From NCBI GenBank assembly GCA_963843465.1, contig CAWJKP010000001.1, positions 1,178,001 through 1,242,000 of the forward strand: 64,000 bases of DNA, read 5' to 3'. The stretch's first letter is position 1, and the number at the start of each line of letters is the position of its first letter. The stretch comes from CAWJKP01 sp963843465. Its GTDB lineage: Bacteria > Planctomycetota > Planctomycetia > Pirellulales > Thermoguttaceae. The notes beneath the pieces are model-generated. The model worked only from the letters and a program-made list of their open reading frames with translations, ran no database searches and was not told where the DNA came from. Below are positions 1 through 9,622 of the stretch, in pieces. Position numbers and translations under genes: made by a program.

Positions 1-135
1 TCCACGGTGTGAATCGGCTTGCCCGACACGGCCCGGCGGATTGACTTTCGCGGACCGCGGGCGCAGACTCACGGCATCGCCGCACTTGGGACGCGCGTGG
101 AGTTTACACTCGAGCTCATCCACAGGAGCCGCTCG

Positions 136-2286
136 ATGAACCGTCAAGAGACGAAGCGTTACTCGCTATTGTGCCTGGCGTTCTGGGCCGTTTCAGGCAT
201 CGCGGCGGTTGCCGAAGAAGCGGGCAAGCCGGCGTTGGAAATCACCAAGGATACGACGCTCGATCCGGCGAAGACCTACGGGCCGATCGTCATCAAGGCG
301 TCGAACATCACCGTCGACGGGCGCGGGGCATGGCTCGTCGGCGCCACCGCGGGCGACCCGAAGAACTTTAAGGGCGTCGCGGTCTCGGCCAGCGGCGTCT
401 CGGGCGTCACGCTCAAGAACCTCAACGCCAAGGGCTGGGACATCGGCCTCCGGGTCGACCACGGCAGCCGGTGGACCGTCGAGAACTGCGACTTCTCGGA
501 CAACTTCCACTGTCCCGAGGCCGGCTGGGGCGAGCTGGGCCGCCACGGCGGCATCGTCCTCGAGTTCGCCGACCACTGGACGCTTCGCAAGAACAAGGCC
601 AACCGCGTGTGGGACGCCTGCATGCTGGCCGACTCGAACGACAACCTGCTGGAAGAGAACGACTTCTCGCACACCTCGAACACGTGCCTGAGCCTGTGGA
701 CCGCGTGCCGCAATCGCGTGTTGCGGAACAACCTGAGTTGGGGCATCCGCATCAAGCCGGGCGAGGTCCACGCGCGCGACTCGGCCTGCGTGCTGGTCCA
801 GGCCGGATCGGACGACAATTATTTCGCCGACAACGACATCACGCACGGCGGCGACGGCGTCTTCCTGCGCCCCTTCGCAGGCTGGACCAGCAGCGGCAAC
901 GTGTTCGAGCGGAACGACGCCTCGTATGCCAACAACAACTGCATCGAGGCCCAATGCCCGCGCAACACGTACCGCCACAATAAGGCCAACCACGGTAGCC
1001 ACGGCATCTGGGTCGGCTGGTCGAACGAGACGATCGTCGAGGACAACGAGGCCTGCTACAACGGCCTGCCCAGCGGGATGCACAACGCCCCGTGGCAGTT
1101 CAAATACGTGCCGAAAGGACCCCAGAACGGAGCGGCCGGCATCATCATGGCCGGCAGTTGCGATCACACGGTCTGCCGCGGCAACCAGTGCATCGGCAAC
1201 AACGGCGTGGGCATCAGCCTGTTCGGCGACAACTCGCCGCAGCACAAGTACAAGGCCTTCCACTGGGTCCTGGAGAGCAACCTCATCCGCGACAATCGCT
1301 GGGGAATCTACATGGAGTTCGCCGACTGGATCGACATCGCGGGCAACGTCATGGAGAACAACCGCGACGGCGACGTAATCCGGGGCGGCACGACCACGAA
1401 CATCTTTGTGCACGCCGACGATCCGAAGATCACGCGGCCGCCCGAGGTCAAGCTGGCCGGACCCTCGCCGGCGAAGCCGGGCGAGCCCGTGCCCGTCAAG
1501 CTGGGCCAGCCGGTCGTCCTCGACGCCTCGGGCAGCACCGACCCCGGCGGCAATCCCCTGTCGTTCCGCTGGGACCTGACCGACGGCACGATCGCCTGCG
1601 GGCCCCGCGTCGAGCATGCCTTCGGCAAGGCCGGCCTGTACAGCGTCGGCATGACGGCCACCAACGGCCGCTTCTCGAACCTGGCCTACCGCGACTTCCT
1701 CGCCTACGAGGATGTGGCGGAGTGGGGCACCGAGGGCCAGGCCGCCCAGTGGAGCTGGGAAGAAGTCCACGGGCGCGACGGCCTGCACGTCGAGCGCAAC
1801 CGCGTGACCGAAGTGGGACCGGCGGTGCCCGTCGCCAACCCGCAAACCAAGCTCGATCTATGCGACGACCGCGAAGTCCGCCTGGTGGGCAATGCCTCGC
1901 TGGCCATGCGCGTCGAGCCGTCCGGTAATCCGATCCGCATCCTCTACCCGCGGACACGAAACGCCGGCATCTCGCTGGCGGGCAAGACGTCGCTGGTCTT
2001 CTGGGCTAAGATGACCAATCCGAACATCCACGCCTGGAAGGGGCTCATGCCCACGGTGACCCTGTACGAATCGCCCACCAAGTATTGCGAGCTTCGGCCG
2101 TACGACGACCCGAAGAACTGGCAGGGCGGCATCGGCTGGATCTACAAGTCGGTCCCGCTCCAGGGTGGCCCGGTCTGGAAAATCAAGGGTGAAGTCCCCG
2201 CGACGCTGAACTGGCTGACCATCGAGTTCTATCCTTGGGGCAGTGCGCCTCTGCACGCCTGGATCAATGGCATGGCGATCCAGTAG
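136..2286 (+). CDS. Exported right-handed beta-helix protein with PKD domain
   Basis: A 716-residue exported protein, probably a polysaccharide lyase-like or glycan-binding beta-helix. I chose the ATG at 136 because an AGGAG site lies at 124-128 and the product then starts with a classic signal peptide (basic MNRQETKR, then a hydrophobic stretch ending near VAEEAG). An in-frame ATG further upstream (19) gives no signal peptide. Residues about 30-430 contain many short Asn/Asp-rich rungs (NDNLLEEN, DDNYFADN, NRDGDV) typical of NosD/pectate-lyase-like parallel beta-helices. Residues about 435-525 look like a PKD domain (VVLDASGSTDPGGNPLSFRW). The last 150 residues look like a jelly-roll binding module. 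It ends 30 bp from the end of the convergent minus-strand operon. The substrate cannot be read from sequence. Confidence 0.85.
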   Translation: MNRQETKRYSLLCLAFWAVSGIAAVAEEAGKPALEITKDTTLDPAKTYGPIVIKASNITVDGRGAWLVGATAGDPKNFKGVAVSASGVSGVTLKNLNAKGWDIGLRVDHGSRWTVENCDFSDNFHCPEAGWGELGRHGGIVLEFADHWTLRKNKANRVWDACMLADSNDNLLEENDFSHTSNTCLSLWTACRNRVLRNNLSWGIRIKPGEVHARDSACVLVQAGSDDNYFADNDITHGGDGVFLRPFAGWTSSGNVFERNDASYANNNCIEAQCPRNTYRHNKANHGSHGIWVGWSNETIVEDNEACYNGLPSGMHNAPWQFKYVPKGPQNGAAGIIMAGSCDHTVCRGNQCIGNNGVGISLFGDNSPQHKYKAFHWVLESNLIRDNRWGIYMEFADWIDIAGNVMENNRDGDVIRGGTTTNIFVHADDPKITRPPEVKLAGPSPAKPGEPVPVKLGQPVVLDASGSTDPGGNPLSFRWDLTDGTIACGPRVEHAFGKAGLYSVGMTATNGRFSNLAYRDFLAYEDVAEWGTEGQAAQWSWEEVHGRDGLHVERNRVTEVGPAVPVANPQTKLDLCDDREVRLVGNASLAMRVEPSGNPIRILYPRTRNAGISLAGKTSLVFWAKMTNPNIHAWKGLMPTVTLYESPTKYCELRPYDDPKNWQGGIGWIYKSVPLQGGPVWKIKGEVPATLNWLTIEFYPWGSAPLHAWINGMAIQ

Positions 2287-2316
2287 ACGCCGCCGATGGG
2301 GACGCCCGCCGCGCGG

Positions 2317-4230
2317 CTATTGCGGCGCGATCAGGACGTAAGGAACCTGGGGAAGAAGCGTGAGCGTCGCCGAGCGATTGTCGACGGCGACGGGCTTACC
2401 CTTGCCGCGGCCGTCCGGCGTGAGCGGGTACAGGGCGGCGCGGCCGGTGGCGGCCCATTGCGGCGGGAGCGTCCACGCGCGTGAGCAGCCGTCCCAACTG
2501 AAGAAATAGATCTTGCGCTGCCCGCTCCACGTGTCGGGCCACATGCGGTCGTAATCCCGGGCGAAGGTCATGTCGCCGTTGGTGACGCGCAGGCCGACGC
2601 CCAGGTAGGGCGTCGTCCAGACGGCCCGCGTGCCGTCGGTCCACTGGGCGTACTGCGGCCCAGCGTCGATGGCTACGGTTTGCTTTCCCGGCGACAACTG
2701 CACCTCGCCCATCTCGAAGGTGGTCCAGCCCTTTTCGGTTTTCAGCAGCGGGTCGATGGTCCCCGCCACGCGGCCGCCGAGGTACACGTTGATGGCCGCG
2801 GCGTCGGGCGAGAAGAGCTCGGCGCTGAGGCGGTACTTTCCTTCCCGCGCGACCGTGAAGCCGGCCGTCAGGGGCGTTTCCAGCATCAGGTCGCGGTTCT
2901 TCGCCACCTCCCGCCGCACGTTGCCTTCGGGGAAGAACTCGGCGGCCTCGACCGCGATCTTCTCGCCGCCGGCGACGGGCGTGAAGGCGAGCTGGCGCAG
3001 GTGGGCCGTGCCGGGGCGATTGCGCGTCGTGCGGACGCCGCCCTTGCCGATGTGATAGAGCTCCTGGATCGTTATCAGGTAGAAGTTGTTGACCAGGTCG
3101 GCCCAGTCGCCGCGGTAGGGATCGCCTGTGCCCGGGATGTCGAACTCGTCGGTCTGGGTGCGGCGGCAGACGTGTGCCGTCGCGAGGCTGGGCATGACCT
3201 TCTTGCTCTTGGCACCGGCCAGCAGGGCGCGGTAGTGGGCTCGAACGCTCGCCAGGCCGGCCGTGGTGGAGGCAATCGGCGAGACGTTGAACCCGCCCAT
3301 CGAGCCGAAGGTCTGTTCGACGTACGGAATGAAGAATCCGCCGGCCAGGCGGCTGTAGTCGTTCTCCGAGATTCCCTGGCCGTGCAGCCAGGCGTAGGTG
3401 CCGTCGATGTCGTGCATCGTCCAACTGCCTTCGGTGGCCACCTCGGTTCCCTTGGAGCGGAGATACTCGATGATGGCCTTGCGTCCGGCGCGCTGGGATG
3501 CCTCGCTGCCGCCCAGAGGGCCATCGGGGAAGCCCGTGGCGAAGTTGCCGCCGCTGAGGGTCAGCACGTCGAGGTACAGAAGCGGCGGCGCGTAGGGCAG
3601 CTTCGCGTAGAACTCGTCGATCATGCGCCGCGCGAGTCCGCTGTCCCAGAAGCGCTTGTAATTGACCAGCGCGAAGATTTCGACCGCTCCTTCCTTCGTG
3701 GGAATCGTTTGCGGCACGATGGGCGGCCCGCGATCGCGCGAGTTGGTGGCCGGGTTCCACTCGCGGCGATAGATCGACCGGGTTTCGACCAACTGTTCGA
3801 AGAACGCGCGGGACTCGGGATAGTCGCGGAGTCCGGCGTTCACGTCGGTCAGGTTCAGGTGGAAGCCGGGATACGCGTTGGCCTGCTGGCGAGCCCGGCG
3901 CATGAAGGCCGCCAGGCGATCCCAATCGCCGCCGCGAAAGGTGACGCGGTTCCAAAAGGGCCAGAGCCCGTCCCAGTTCCACGGCCCCCGATGATCGTGT
4001 CCGATGATCCCGTTGAGGATCAGGATCTGGCGGACGCTGCCGTCCAGCAGGCGGGACGTGATCTCCAATCCGGCCTCGACCTGGTCGAGGGCGTTGGCTT
4101 CGTCGGGCGTACTGATGCGGTAGACGTAGACGCCCGGTTTGGCCCAGGCCGGCGCGTGGTTCCGGGCCGGCTCGGCCGCAACGGCCGCCGCGCCGACGGC
4201 CAGCATCCCAACTGCCAGAACAAGTCGCAT
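2317..4230 (-). CDS. Exported glycoside hydrolase-like protein, GH101-like
   Basis: A 637-residue exported protein. The chosen start (MRLVLAVG) gives a clean signal peptide and lies 23 bp after the upstream operon gene; the open frame extends about 180 codons further but only as a shadow of that gene. Segments resemble the GH101 endo-alpha-N-acetylgalactosaminidase catalytic region as I remember it: GIIGHDHRGPWNWDG, GFHLNLTDVNAGLRDYPES, YLDVLTLSGGN (candidate nucleophile Asp) and EVATEGSWTMHDID (candidate acid/base Glu). A C-terminal beta-rich part includes a likely carbohydrate-binding jelly roll (FTVAREGKYRLSAELFSPD). Known GH101 enzymes release O-linked disaccharides from mucin-type glycoproteins, and they are usually much longer than this. 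The family call is by eye; a distant alpha-galactosidase-like TIM barrel is the main alternative. Confidence 0.6.
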   Translation of the reverse strand: MRLVLAVGMLAVGAAAVAAEPARNHAPAWAKPGVYVYRISTPDEANALDQVEAGLEITSRLLDGSVRQILILNGIIGHDHRGPWNWDGLWPFWNRVTFRGGDWDRLAAFMRRARQQANAYPGFHLNLTDVNAGLRDYPESRAFFEQLVETRSIYRREWNPATNSRDRGPPIVPQTIPTKEGAVEIFALVNYKRFWDSGLARRMIDEFYAKLPYAPPLLYLDVLTLSGGNFATGFPDGPLGGSEASQRAGRKAIIEYLRSKGTEVATEGSWTMHDIDGTYAWLHGQGISENDYSRLAGGFFIPYVEQTFGSMGGFNVSPIASTTAGLASVRAHYRALLAGAKSKKVMPSLATAHVCRRTQTDEFDIPGTGDPYRGDWADLVNNFYLITIQELYHIGKGGVRTTRNRPGTAHLRQLAFTPVAGGEKIAVEAAEFFPEGNVRREVAKNRDLMLETPLTAGFTVAREGKYRLSAELFSPDAAAINVYLGGRVAGTIDPLLKTEKGWTTFEMGEVQLSPGKQTVAIDAGPQYAQWTDGTRAVWTTPYLGVGLRVTNGDMTFARDYDRMWPDTWSGQRKIYFFSWDGCSRAWTLPPQWAATGRAALYPLTPDGRGKGKPVAVDNRSATLTLLPQVPYVLIAPQ

Positions 4231-4253
4231 ACGATCATCCTTTCGCTCGGCGG

Positions 4254-7200
4254 TTACTCGAAATCGAGCTGGCCCCACAGCGAGGGCTGCATCTTCAACT
4301 CCTCGACCTCGTCGGCCACGATGCCGGTGGCCTTGTTGCTCCAGTAGACCCGCAGGTTGGTCCGTTGTCCGGCCGGGTCGCCGTAGGTCACTCCGACGTC
4401 GCCCTGGAGCTTCAACCCGGGCCGCGGTTGGATGCCCAGTTCGCCGAGCGGGATCGCCGCCTCGACGACGTACCGCCGGTCGCCGTTGGGCCCGGCCTGG
4501 ATCTTGACGTTGCCGAGCCGGCTGACGAAGTCCATGGGATAGCCGCCCTGGCAGGTGCCGGAGTAGAACGTCTTGGGCGACTTCCGGTCGGACACGCGGC
4601 GGTACAGCACGGCCGTGTCCTTGCCTTGCAGCCGGGCGATCGAGAGCCGCAGGTCGCCGCGCACCGCGTCGTTGCGATGCTTGTCGGCCCCGAGATCGGC
4701 GGCGAGCTGCAGATCGACCGTGTCGCCGTGGGCGTACATGTTCTCGTAGCCCGTGGCGCCGTTGATCCACGGCGTCTTGTCGTCGACCTGCCAGGCGGCG
4801 TAGAGATGATCGGCGTCGTAGGCCAGCCAGACCTGGACCCGGGCGTTGTCCGGTCCGAACGAGATCGGCTGCGAGCCGAAATCCTCGTTGGGCCGGCCGG
4901 TCAGCGCGACCGTCTTACGCTTGATCGCGGCGGCGTTCTTCGACTCCGACACGCGGAGGTACTTGACCTTGAACCGCTGGGCGGTCAGGACGTTGGCCGG
5001 GGCGTCCGTCAGCCGGCCCGAGCCGAGCGGCCTGACGCTGTCCAGGCCGGTCACCCGGCAGTTGGTGAAGGCCGTCTTGCCGGCCTGGACGTACACCTTG
5101 CCGTCGGTGGTGCGGATGACGGAGCCGCCGAAATCCTCGGCGCCCATGCCGGGCGGAACGGTGCTCATGTTGGCGCCCGGGGTCGCCTCGTCCGGCCACT
5201 TGATTTTCATCGGGTCGCCCTCGAAAAGGCTGCTGACGTAATAACCCGACGACGAAAGGATGTGCCACTCGCCCTTGTCGGTTCCGATGAAGAACAGGTT
5301 GTCCAGCGGCGGCGGCATTTTGACGGTGCCGACGATGTCGTACGCCGCGCGGATCAGGCCGGTGCGGGGCGGCGGGGCCAGGTGCCCGCCATGCACGCCC
5401 ACGTAGTTACTCGGATAGGCGAAGATCAGCTTGCCGGTGCGGATGTCGTAGCAGGGCAAGCTGCTGTGCTCGACGCCGTAGTGCGAATTGTACAGCATGA
5501 AGTTCTTGTCTTCGGAGATCAGGCCTTTCTGCGCGCCCATGCCGCCGCGGCCCTCGGCGTCGTCCAGGACGGGCAGCCTGGCGGCCTTCCACAGGTCGTA
5601 CTCGGGCGCCCCGCACGGAGTCCAACCCGTGACGTTGATGCGGTACTGCGTTCCGGCGAATGTCATGGCTTGGTTGAAGTACAGGTACCAGCCGTCGATC
5701 CAGCCGCCCAGCGGCAGGTCGTATTTGCGGACCTCGTCGGGCTGCTGCTGCTGGTCGTCGTTGCGGTCGGACCAGACGCTGACGTGCCGCGGCGGCTTTC
5801 CGCCGTCGACTTCTTCGGTGGCGATGGTCGCGCGGAGCTTCCACTTGCCGGCCGCGATGCGCTCGAAGATGTTCACCGGCAGGTGGGGCGCCCAGCCGCC
5901 GCCGATGGCCGCGTAGACGCGCCCGTCTCTGCCGGTTCCGAACCGGGCGTTCCGCCACTGGCCGCGAGAGACGACGGCCACGCACCGCGCCCGGCCCGTT
6001 TCCTTGTCGATCTTCCACTCGCAGCCGTGGCCGATCATGGTGTAGGGGTCGGTCGGACAGATCGCGCCGCCGCCGGCGCCGTAGTCCGTCGGGCCGAACA
6101 GCTCGCTCTGCAGCGCGCCGCTCTGGGCGTCCCAAACCGAGATACGCCGCGGCCGGGTGTCGTTCTCCATCACCCAGAGCTTGCCGTCGGAGTCGATCTT
6201 CAGGGCCGTCATGAAACGCACGCCGTTGGGTTCCCAGGGCCCCAACAGGCTTCGCCCGCCCGGCTTGCCGATCGTGCGGATCGAGCGGCCGGCCTTGTCG
6301 AAGACCTGCACCTGGTTCTCGGGTTCGCCGAGGCCGGCGTAGATCTTTCCCTGCTTGTCGGCGGCCACGCAGCGGATGTTGCGCAGTCCGTCGACGACCG
6401 TCGAGACGGCGGCCGTTCGGGGATCGACGACCGCGATCCGCGTCGTCCCGAGGACCATGTAGAGCTTCCCGTCGGCGCCGGTCTTCAGGTCGCCGGGGTC
6501 CGCGCACGAGACCTGGTTGAGCAGCCGGCCGGTGGCGGCGTCGAGGACCAGCAGCTTATTGCCCGAAGGCTGGCGGTTGTTCCAGGGGGCATTCAGCGGG
6601 CCGTAGCTGACAAAGATCTTCCCGTCGAGGACGGCCAGGCCGCTGGCGGCCGGCTCTTGCTTGGCATCGGCCGGCTTGAATGGCTTGAGGATCTTGCCCA
6701 GCTCGATGCTAGCCTCGGTCGTGCCTTGCCAGTTCGAGTACTCGCCCTTGGCGGCATCAAGGCGGTAGAGGACGTTGCCCTGGCCGGCGTCGTAGACGTA
6801 GACGATGCCTTTGGCGGCGGCGACGAGGGCCGCGCCGCCGAAGCCGCCGCGCTTGCGGCGCCATTTTACTTTTCCGTCGAAATCCGTGCAGACGAGGGCC
6901 TGCCCGGCTTCCGCAGCCGACCAGCCGAGGTACATGCTCTGGTCGTCGGCGTCGACGGCGGCGGGGCCCGCCATGTCGCCGCCCCAATTGCCGCCGGGCG
7001 AATCGAACGGCGCACGGCCGGCGTTGCAGGCCCAGCCGACCAGGCTCAGCCCGATGCCCTTGTGCCAAATCGCCTCCCACGTGTAATTGCCGGCCGGTAC
7101 CGGTTCACCCGGCTTGCGATCGCTCGGCGTGGTCAGCCCGTCCCACAACACCTCCTGCGGGCCCTTGGTCAGGAACTTCGCGTTGAGCAGGTTCCGCACG

Positions 7201-8159
7201 ACCTGCCCGTCGGCGTTCTTGATGATCAGGGAGACGAAACCGTCCTCGGGCATTTGCAGCGTGATCTTGGCGAACCCTTCGAGCTTGTCCTCCTTGTACA
7301 GCCCTTTCCAGTCGACCACCGGCACACCTTTCTCGAGCCTGACCGGGAAGGTTCGCCCGTCGGACAATCGCACCGGCATCGGCGCGATGTGGCCGGCCGG
7401 TTCGAGTTTGGCGACGCCCCAGCAGGGAGAAGCCATGAAGGCAAACACGCGATCCGGCGTGACGCCCGCGCGGAAAAGGTCCTTGGTCGTGATCCGCATC
7501 TTCGCCGCGGTGCCGAAGTTCGGCTCGTAAGTCATGATGATCGTTTGGCCGGGTTTCGGGACGCGGCCGTCCCGGGTCAGCAGTTTCCAGGGGATGGCGA
7601 TCTCCTGGACGTATCCCTTGCCGTCGGCGTTGACGAGAAACGCTTGTTGCGCGCCCTGCTTTTCGGCGTCCTTGATTTCGCCTTCATTGAACTGCTTGCC
7701 GTAGACCAGCTCGACCGCGTCGCGCCCGTCCCTCCCTCGCCAGGCCGTGACGTGGGTCGTCCGCTGGCCGGCCTTGACGTTGTCGGCCTTGGCGTCGGCC
7801 GATCCCGCAGTAGCTGTGATGATCCGCACCTGGAGGCAGTCGCCCTGGAAGCCCATGTCCGAGCCGACCAGGCCGGGATTGTTCAGTGGAGTCAGGTCGA
7901 TCCAGCGGGATAGCAGATAGAGATTCTCGGCGTCGTACATCGCGCTTTGCCACGACGCATATTCGTTGCGGTAGTTCTCCACGTCGGAGCAGATGAGCAT
8001 CGAGCCCGACAGATCCCAGTCGTCCGCCTTGCCGTCGATGACCACTCTTCCCGGCGCCGGCAGAATGCGAAACTCGACGTGCTCGGTTTCGGTGGCAAGC
8101 GAAAGGCCGTATCCGCACAGGGAAACCACAAAGACGATGATTGGGATCGCGCGTTTCAC
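4254..8159 (-). CDS. Exported CBM9 / FlgD-like / beta-propeller / CBM9 protein
   Basis: A 1301-residue exported protein, middle gene of a minus-strand operon. It starts at a GTG preceded by GGAGG at nine bases, and has a signal peptide (MKRAIPIIVFVVSLCGYG). Residues about 28-240 form a DOMON/CBM9-like domain (VVIDGKADDWDLSGS, MYDAENLYLLSRWID). Residues about 300-380 match a FlgD-like Ig fold (VSLIIKNADGQVVRNLL, PVPAGNYTWEAIW). Then come NHL/PQQ-like propeller blades (GKIFVSYGPLN, GKLYMVLGTTRIAVVDP, GKIYAGLGEPENQVQVFDKA). A second CBM9-like domain ends the protein (VWLAYDADHLYAAWQVDD). It probably binds polysaccharide at the cell surface; I see no catalytic motif. A truncated paralogue with the same domain order begins at 32864. 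Confidence 0.85.
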   Translation of the reverse strand: MKRAIPIIVFVVSLCGYGLSLATETEHVEFRILPAPGRVVIDGKADDWDLSGSMLICSDVENYRNEYASWQSAMYDAENLYLLSRWIDLTPLNNPGLVGSDMGFQGDCLQVRIITATAGSADAKADNVKAGQRTTHVTAWRGRDGRDAVELVYGKQFNEGEIKDAEKQGAQQAFLVNADGKGYVQEIAIPWKLLTRDGRVPKPGQTIIMTYEPNFGTAAKMRITTKDLFRAGVTPDRVFAFMASPCWGVAKLEPAGHIAPMPVRLSDGRTFPVRLEKGVPVVDWKGLYKEDKLEGFAKITLQMPEDGFVSLIIKNADGQVVRNLLNAKFLTKGPQEVLWDGLTTPSDRKPGEPVPAGNYTWEAIWHKGIGLSLVGWACNAGRAPFDSPGGNWGGDMAGPAAVDADDQSMYLGWSAAEAGQALVCTDFDGKVKWRRKRGGFGGAALVAAAKGIVYVYDAGQGNVLYRLDAAKGEYSNWQGTTEASIELGKILKPFKPADAKQEPAASGLAVLDGKIFVSYGPLNAPWNNRQPSGNKLLVLDAATGRLLNQVSCADPGDLKTGADGKLYMVLGTTRIAVVDPRTAAVSTVVDGLRNIRCVAADKQGKIYAGLGEPENQVQVFDKAGRSIRTIGKPGGRSLLGPWEPNGVRFMTALKIDSDGKLWVMENDTRPRRISVWDAQSGALQSELFGPTDYGAGGGAICPTDPYTMIGHGCEWKIDKETGRARCVAVVSRGQWRNARFGTGRDGRVYAAIGGGWAPHLPVNIFERIAAGKWKLRATIATEEVDGGKPPRHVSVWSDRNDDQQQQPDEVRKYDLPLGGWIDGWYLYFNQAMTFAGTQYRINVTGWTPCGAPEYDLWKAARLPVLDDAEGRGGMGAQKGLISEDKNFMLYNSHYGVEHSSLPCYDIRTGKLIFAYPSNYVGVHGGHLAPPPRTGLIRAAYDIVGTVKMPPPLDNLFFIGTDKGEWHILSSSGYYVSSLFEGDPMKIKWPDEATPGANMSTVPPGMGAEDFGGSVIRTTDGKVYVQAGKTAFTNCRVTGLDSVRPLGSGRLTDAPANVLTAQRFKVKYLRVSESKNAAAIKRKTVALTGRPNEDFGSQPISFGPDNARVQVWLAYDADHLYAAWQVDDKTPWINGATGYENMYAHGDTVDLQLAADLGADKHRNDAVRGDLRLSIARLQGKDTAVLYRRVSDRKSPKTFYSGTCQGGYPMDFVSRLGNVKIQAGPNGDRRYVVEAAIPLGELGIQPRPGLKLQGDVGVTYGDPAGQRTNLRVYWSNKATGIVADEVEELKMQPSLWGQLDFE

Positions 8160-8207
8160 GAAAGGTATCCTCCAAGAAGGGGTTGTCGTACTCGGGTGGA
8201 CCGCAGT

Positions 8208-9480
8208 TCAATCGAGCCGTGTGACGCCGGCCCGTCGGCCCGCCACGCAGATGCTTCTCCAGGCGAAGCTCGTCGCCGGGGGCCGCCAGCGCCGGCTCGA
8301 TCTCCAGCACGTGAGGCTTCTCGGGATCCAGGCCCTCGGCAATCACTTGCGACAGGTGGGCGTTGCCTCCCACGGCCCGGCCGAATTTGCCGGCGTCGAA
8401 TGTATCGAGAAGCGGGGAGTCCCTATTCTCTCGGTGCCGTACCAGGGCGCCGTCGATATACACGCGATACTTTCCGCCCTCCTTGGTCGTCTCGCCGAAG
8501 AACATGACCATTTGGCCTTGGAACCGGACCCGGAACCGCTCGGGTTGGTTAAGCTTCGAGCCGTCGGCCGGTTTTTCGGCCCGGGCGATCGTTTCGTCGT
8601 CCAGCCAGCGCGACATGAGCATGTCGAAGAACGCGGAGACCAGGTGCGGCGCGCCGACGCGCCATCCCCGGGGCGGCGTCCCCAGGCTCGACAGCCGCAC
8701 CCGGGCGCTGTGCATGTAGGTGTCGGCATAGAGCATTCTCTCGGGCGACCAGCAGACGGTCTTGCCCCTCACCGCCTCTTGAAAGGCGGTCCAAGCGGCG
8801 TCGGTGAACAGGCGGTAACCCTCGTCGCCCGGATGGACGCCGTCGGTCGGCCAGAGCTTTTCGAGCGACGTTTCGCCCGCTTTGACCCGCTGCTGCGCCA
8901 GCTCGATCGCATCGCCGATCGGCACGCCGTAGGCCTGGGCCAGTGCTCGGTGCATGTCGCGGCGCTTCATTCCCGCGAGCGTTCCGGCGGCGACGTTCCA
9001 TTGAAACGGAAAGATGACCTGCACGACGGGGGCCTTGGCCTCCGTCAGAATGCGACGAATGATCGCCTCGTAGCTGGCCATCGTTTCCACGTTGTCGGAA
9101 CCGATGTCGTCGTTGGCCGAGAAGTCGACCAACACCAGGTCGGGCTTGTGACGCAACACGTCGCGATCCAGGCGAAACACGCCCAACTGCGAGTTTGTCC
9201 CGCCGATCGACGCATCCCAGAACCGGAAATGCGCCTTGGGATACGCCTCGGTGAGGCGGTCGGCGAACTGGGCGCGGTAACTCGTCAACTGGGGATCGGT
9301 CGCATTGGCACCCCGGGTCAGCGAACAGCCGAAGAAGACGACGTTGAGACGCTCGCCGGCGTTAGCGCGGCGGTCGAACCGTGCGAAACTCACATCCTCG
9401 GCAGCCAAGCTGCCAGTCGCCACGGCTGAAAGAAGGCTTGAAACCAGAAACAGACGCGGCGCGTGACAGTGAGACATCAT
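8208..9480 (-). CDS. SGNH/GDSL hydrolase, exported, C-terminus frameshifted
   Basis: First gene of the minus-strand operon, with a signal peptide ending near SLAAEDVS. Block I (VVFFGCSLTRGANA) supplies the nucleophile Ser, a Gly/Asn region follows (VDFSANDDIGS), and WPTDGVHPGDEGYRLF carries the Asp-x-x-His of block V. Such enzymes are exported carbohydrate esterases or lipases. The reading frame as given runs on to 7684, through the start of the next gene. In the minus-strand reading, GAGAAGCATCTGC near 8253-8258 has one base too many: removing one A continues the protein as LESICVAG and stops at 8208, 49 bp before the next GTG. I take 8208 as the natural end. No good ribosome-binding site is visible before the two candidate ATGs (9480, 9477). 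Confidence 0.8.
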
Positions 9481-9622
9481 AATCGCGTCGGGGGGAGTAA
9501 GGAGGGAGGGAAATCGCGGGCAGGTCGGTTGCCTACCCTATCTTGTCCCGAATCGGGGGAATCTGACAAGGTACTTCAAAATCGGGGTGCGGCAGGCGTC
9601 TTTCCCGAGTATAGTCAACTCC

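Noticed and set aside
193..1845. 550-codon minus-strand open frame opposite the first beta-helix gene
   Set aside because: Antisense shadow with no recognisable motif; the plus-strand gene has a signal peptide and PKD domain.
4365..7913. Long open frame on the plus strand opposite the CBM9/propeller gene
   Set aside because: It lies wholly antisense to a gene with a signal peptide and recognisable domains; its Arg/Val/Gly-rich product has no family. It is a GC-codon shadow.
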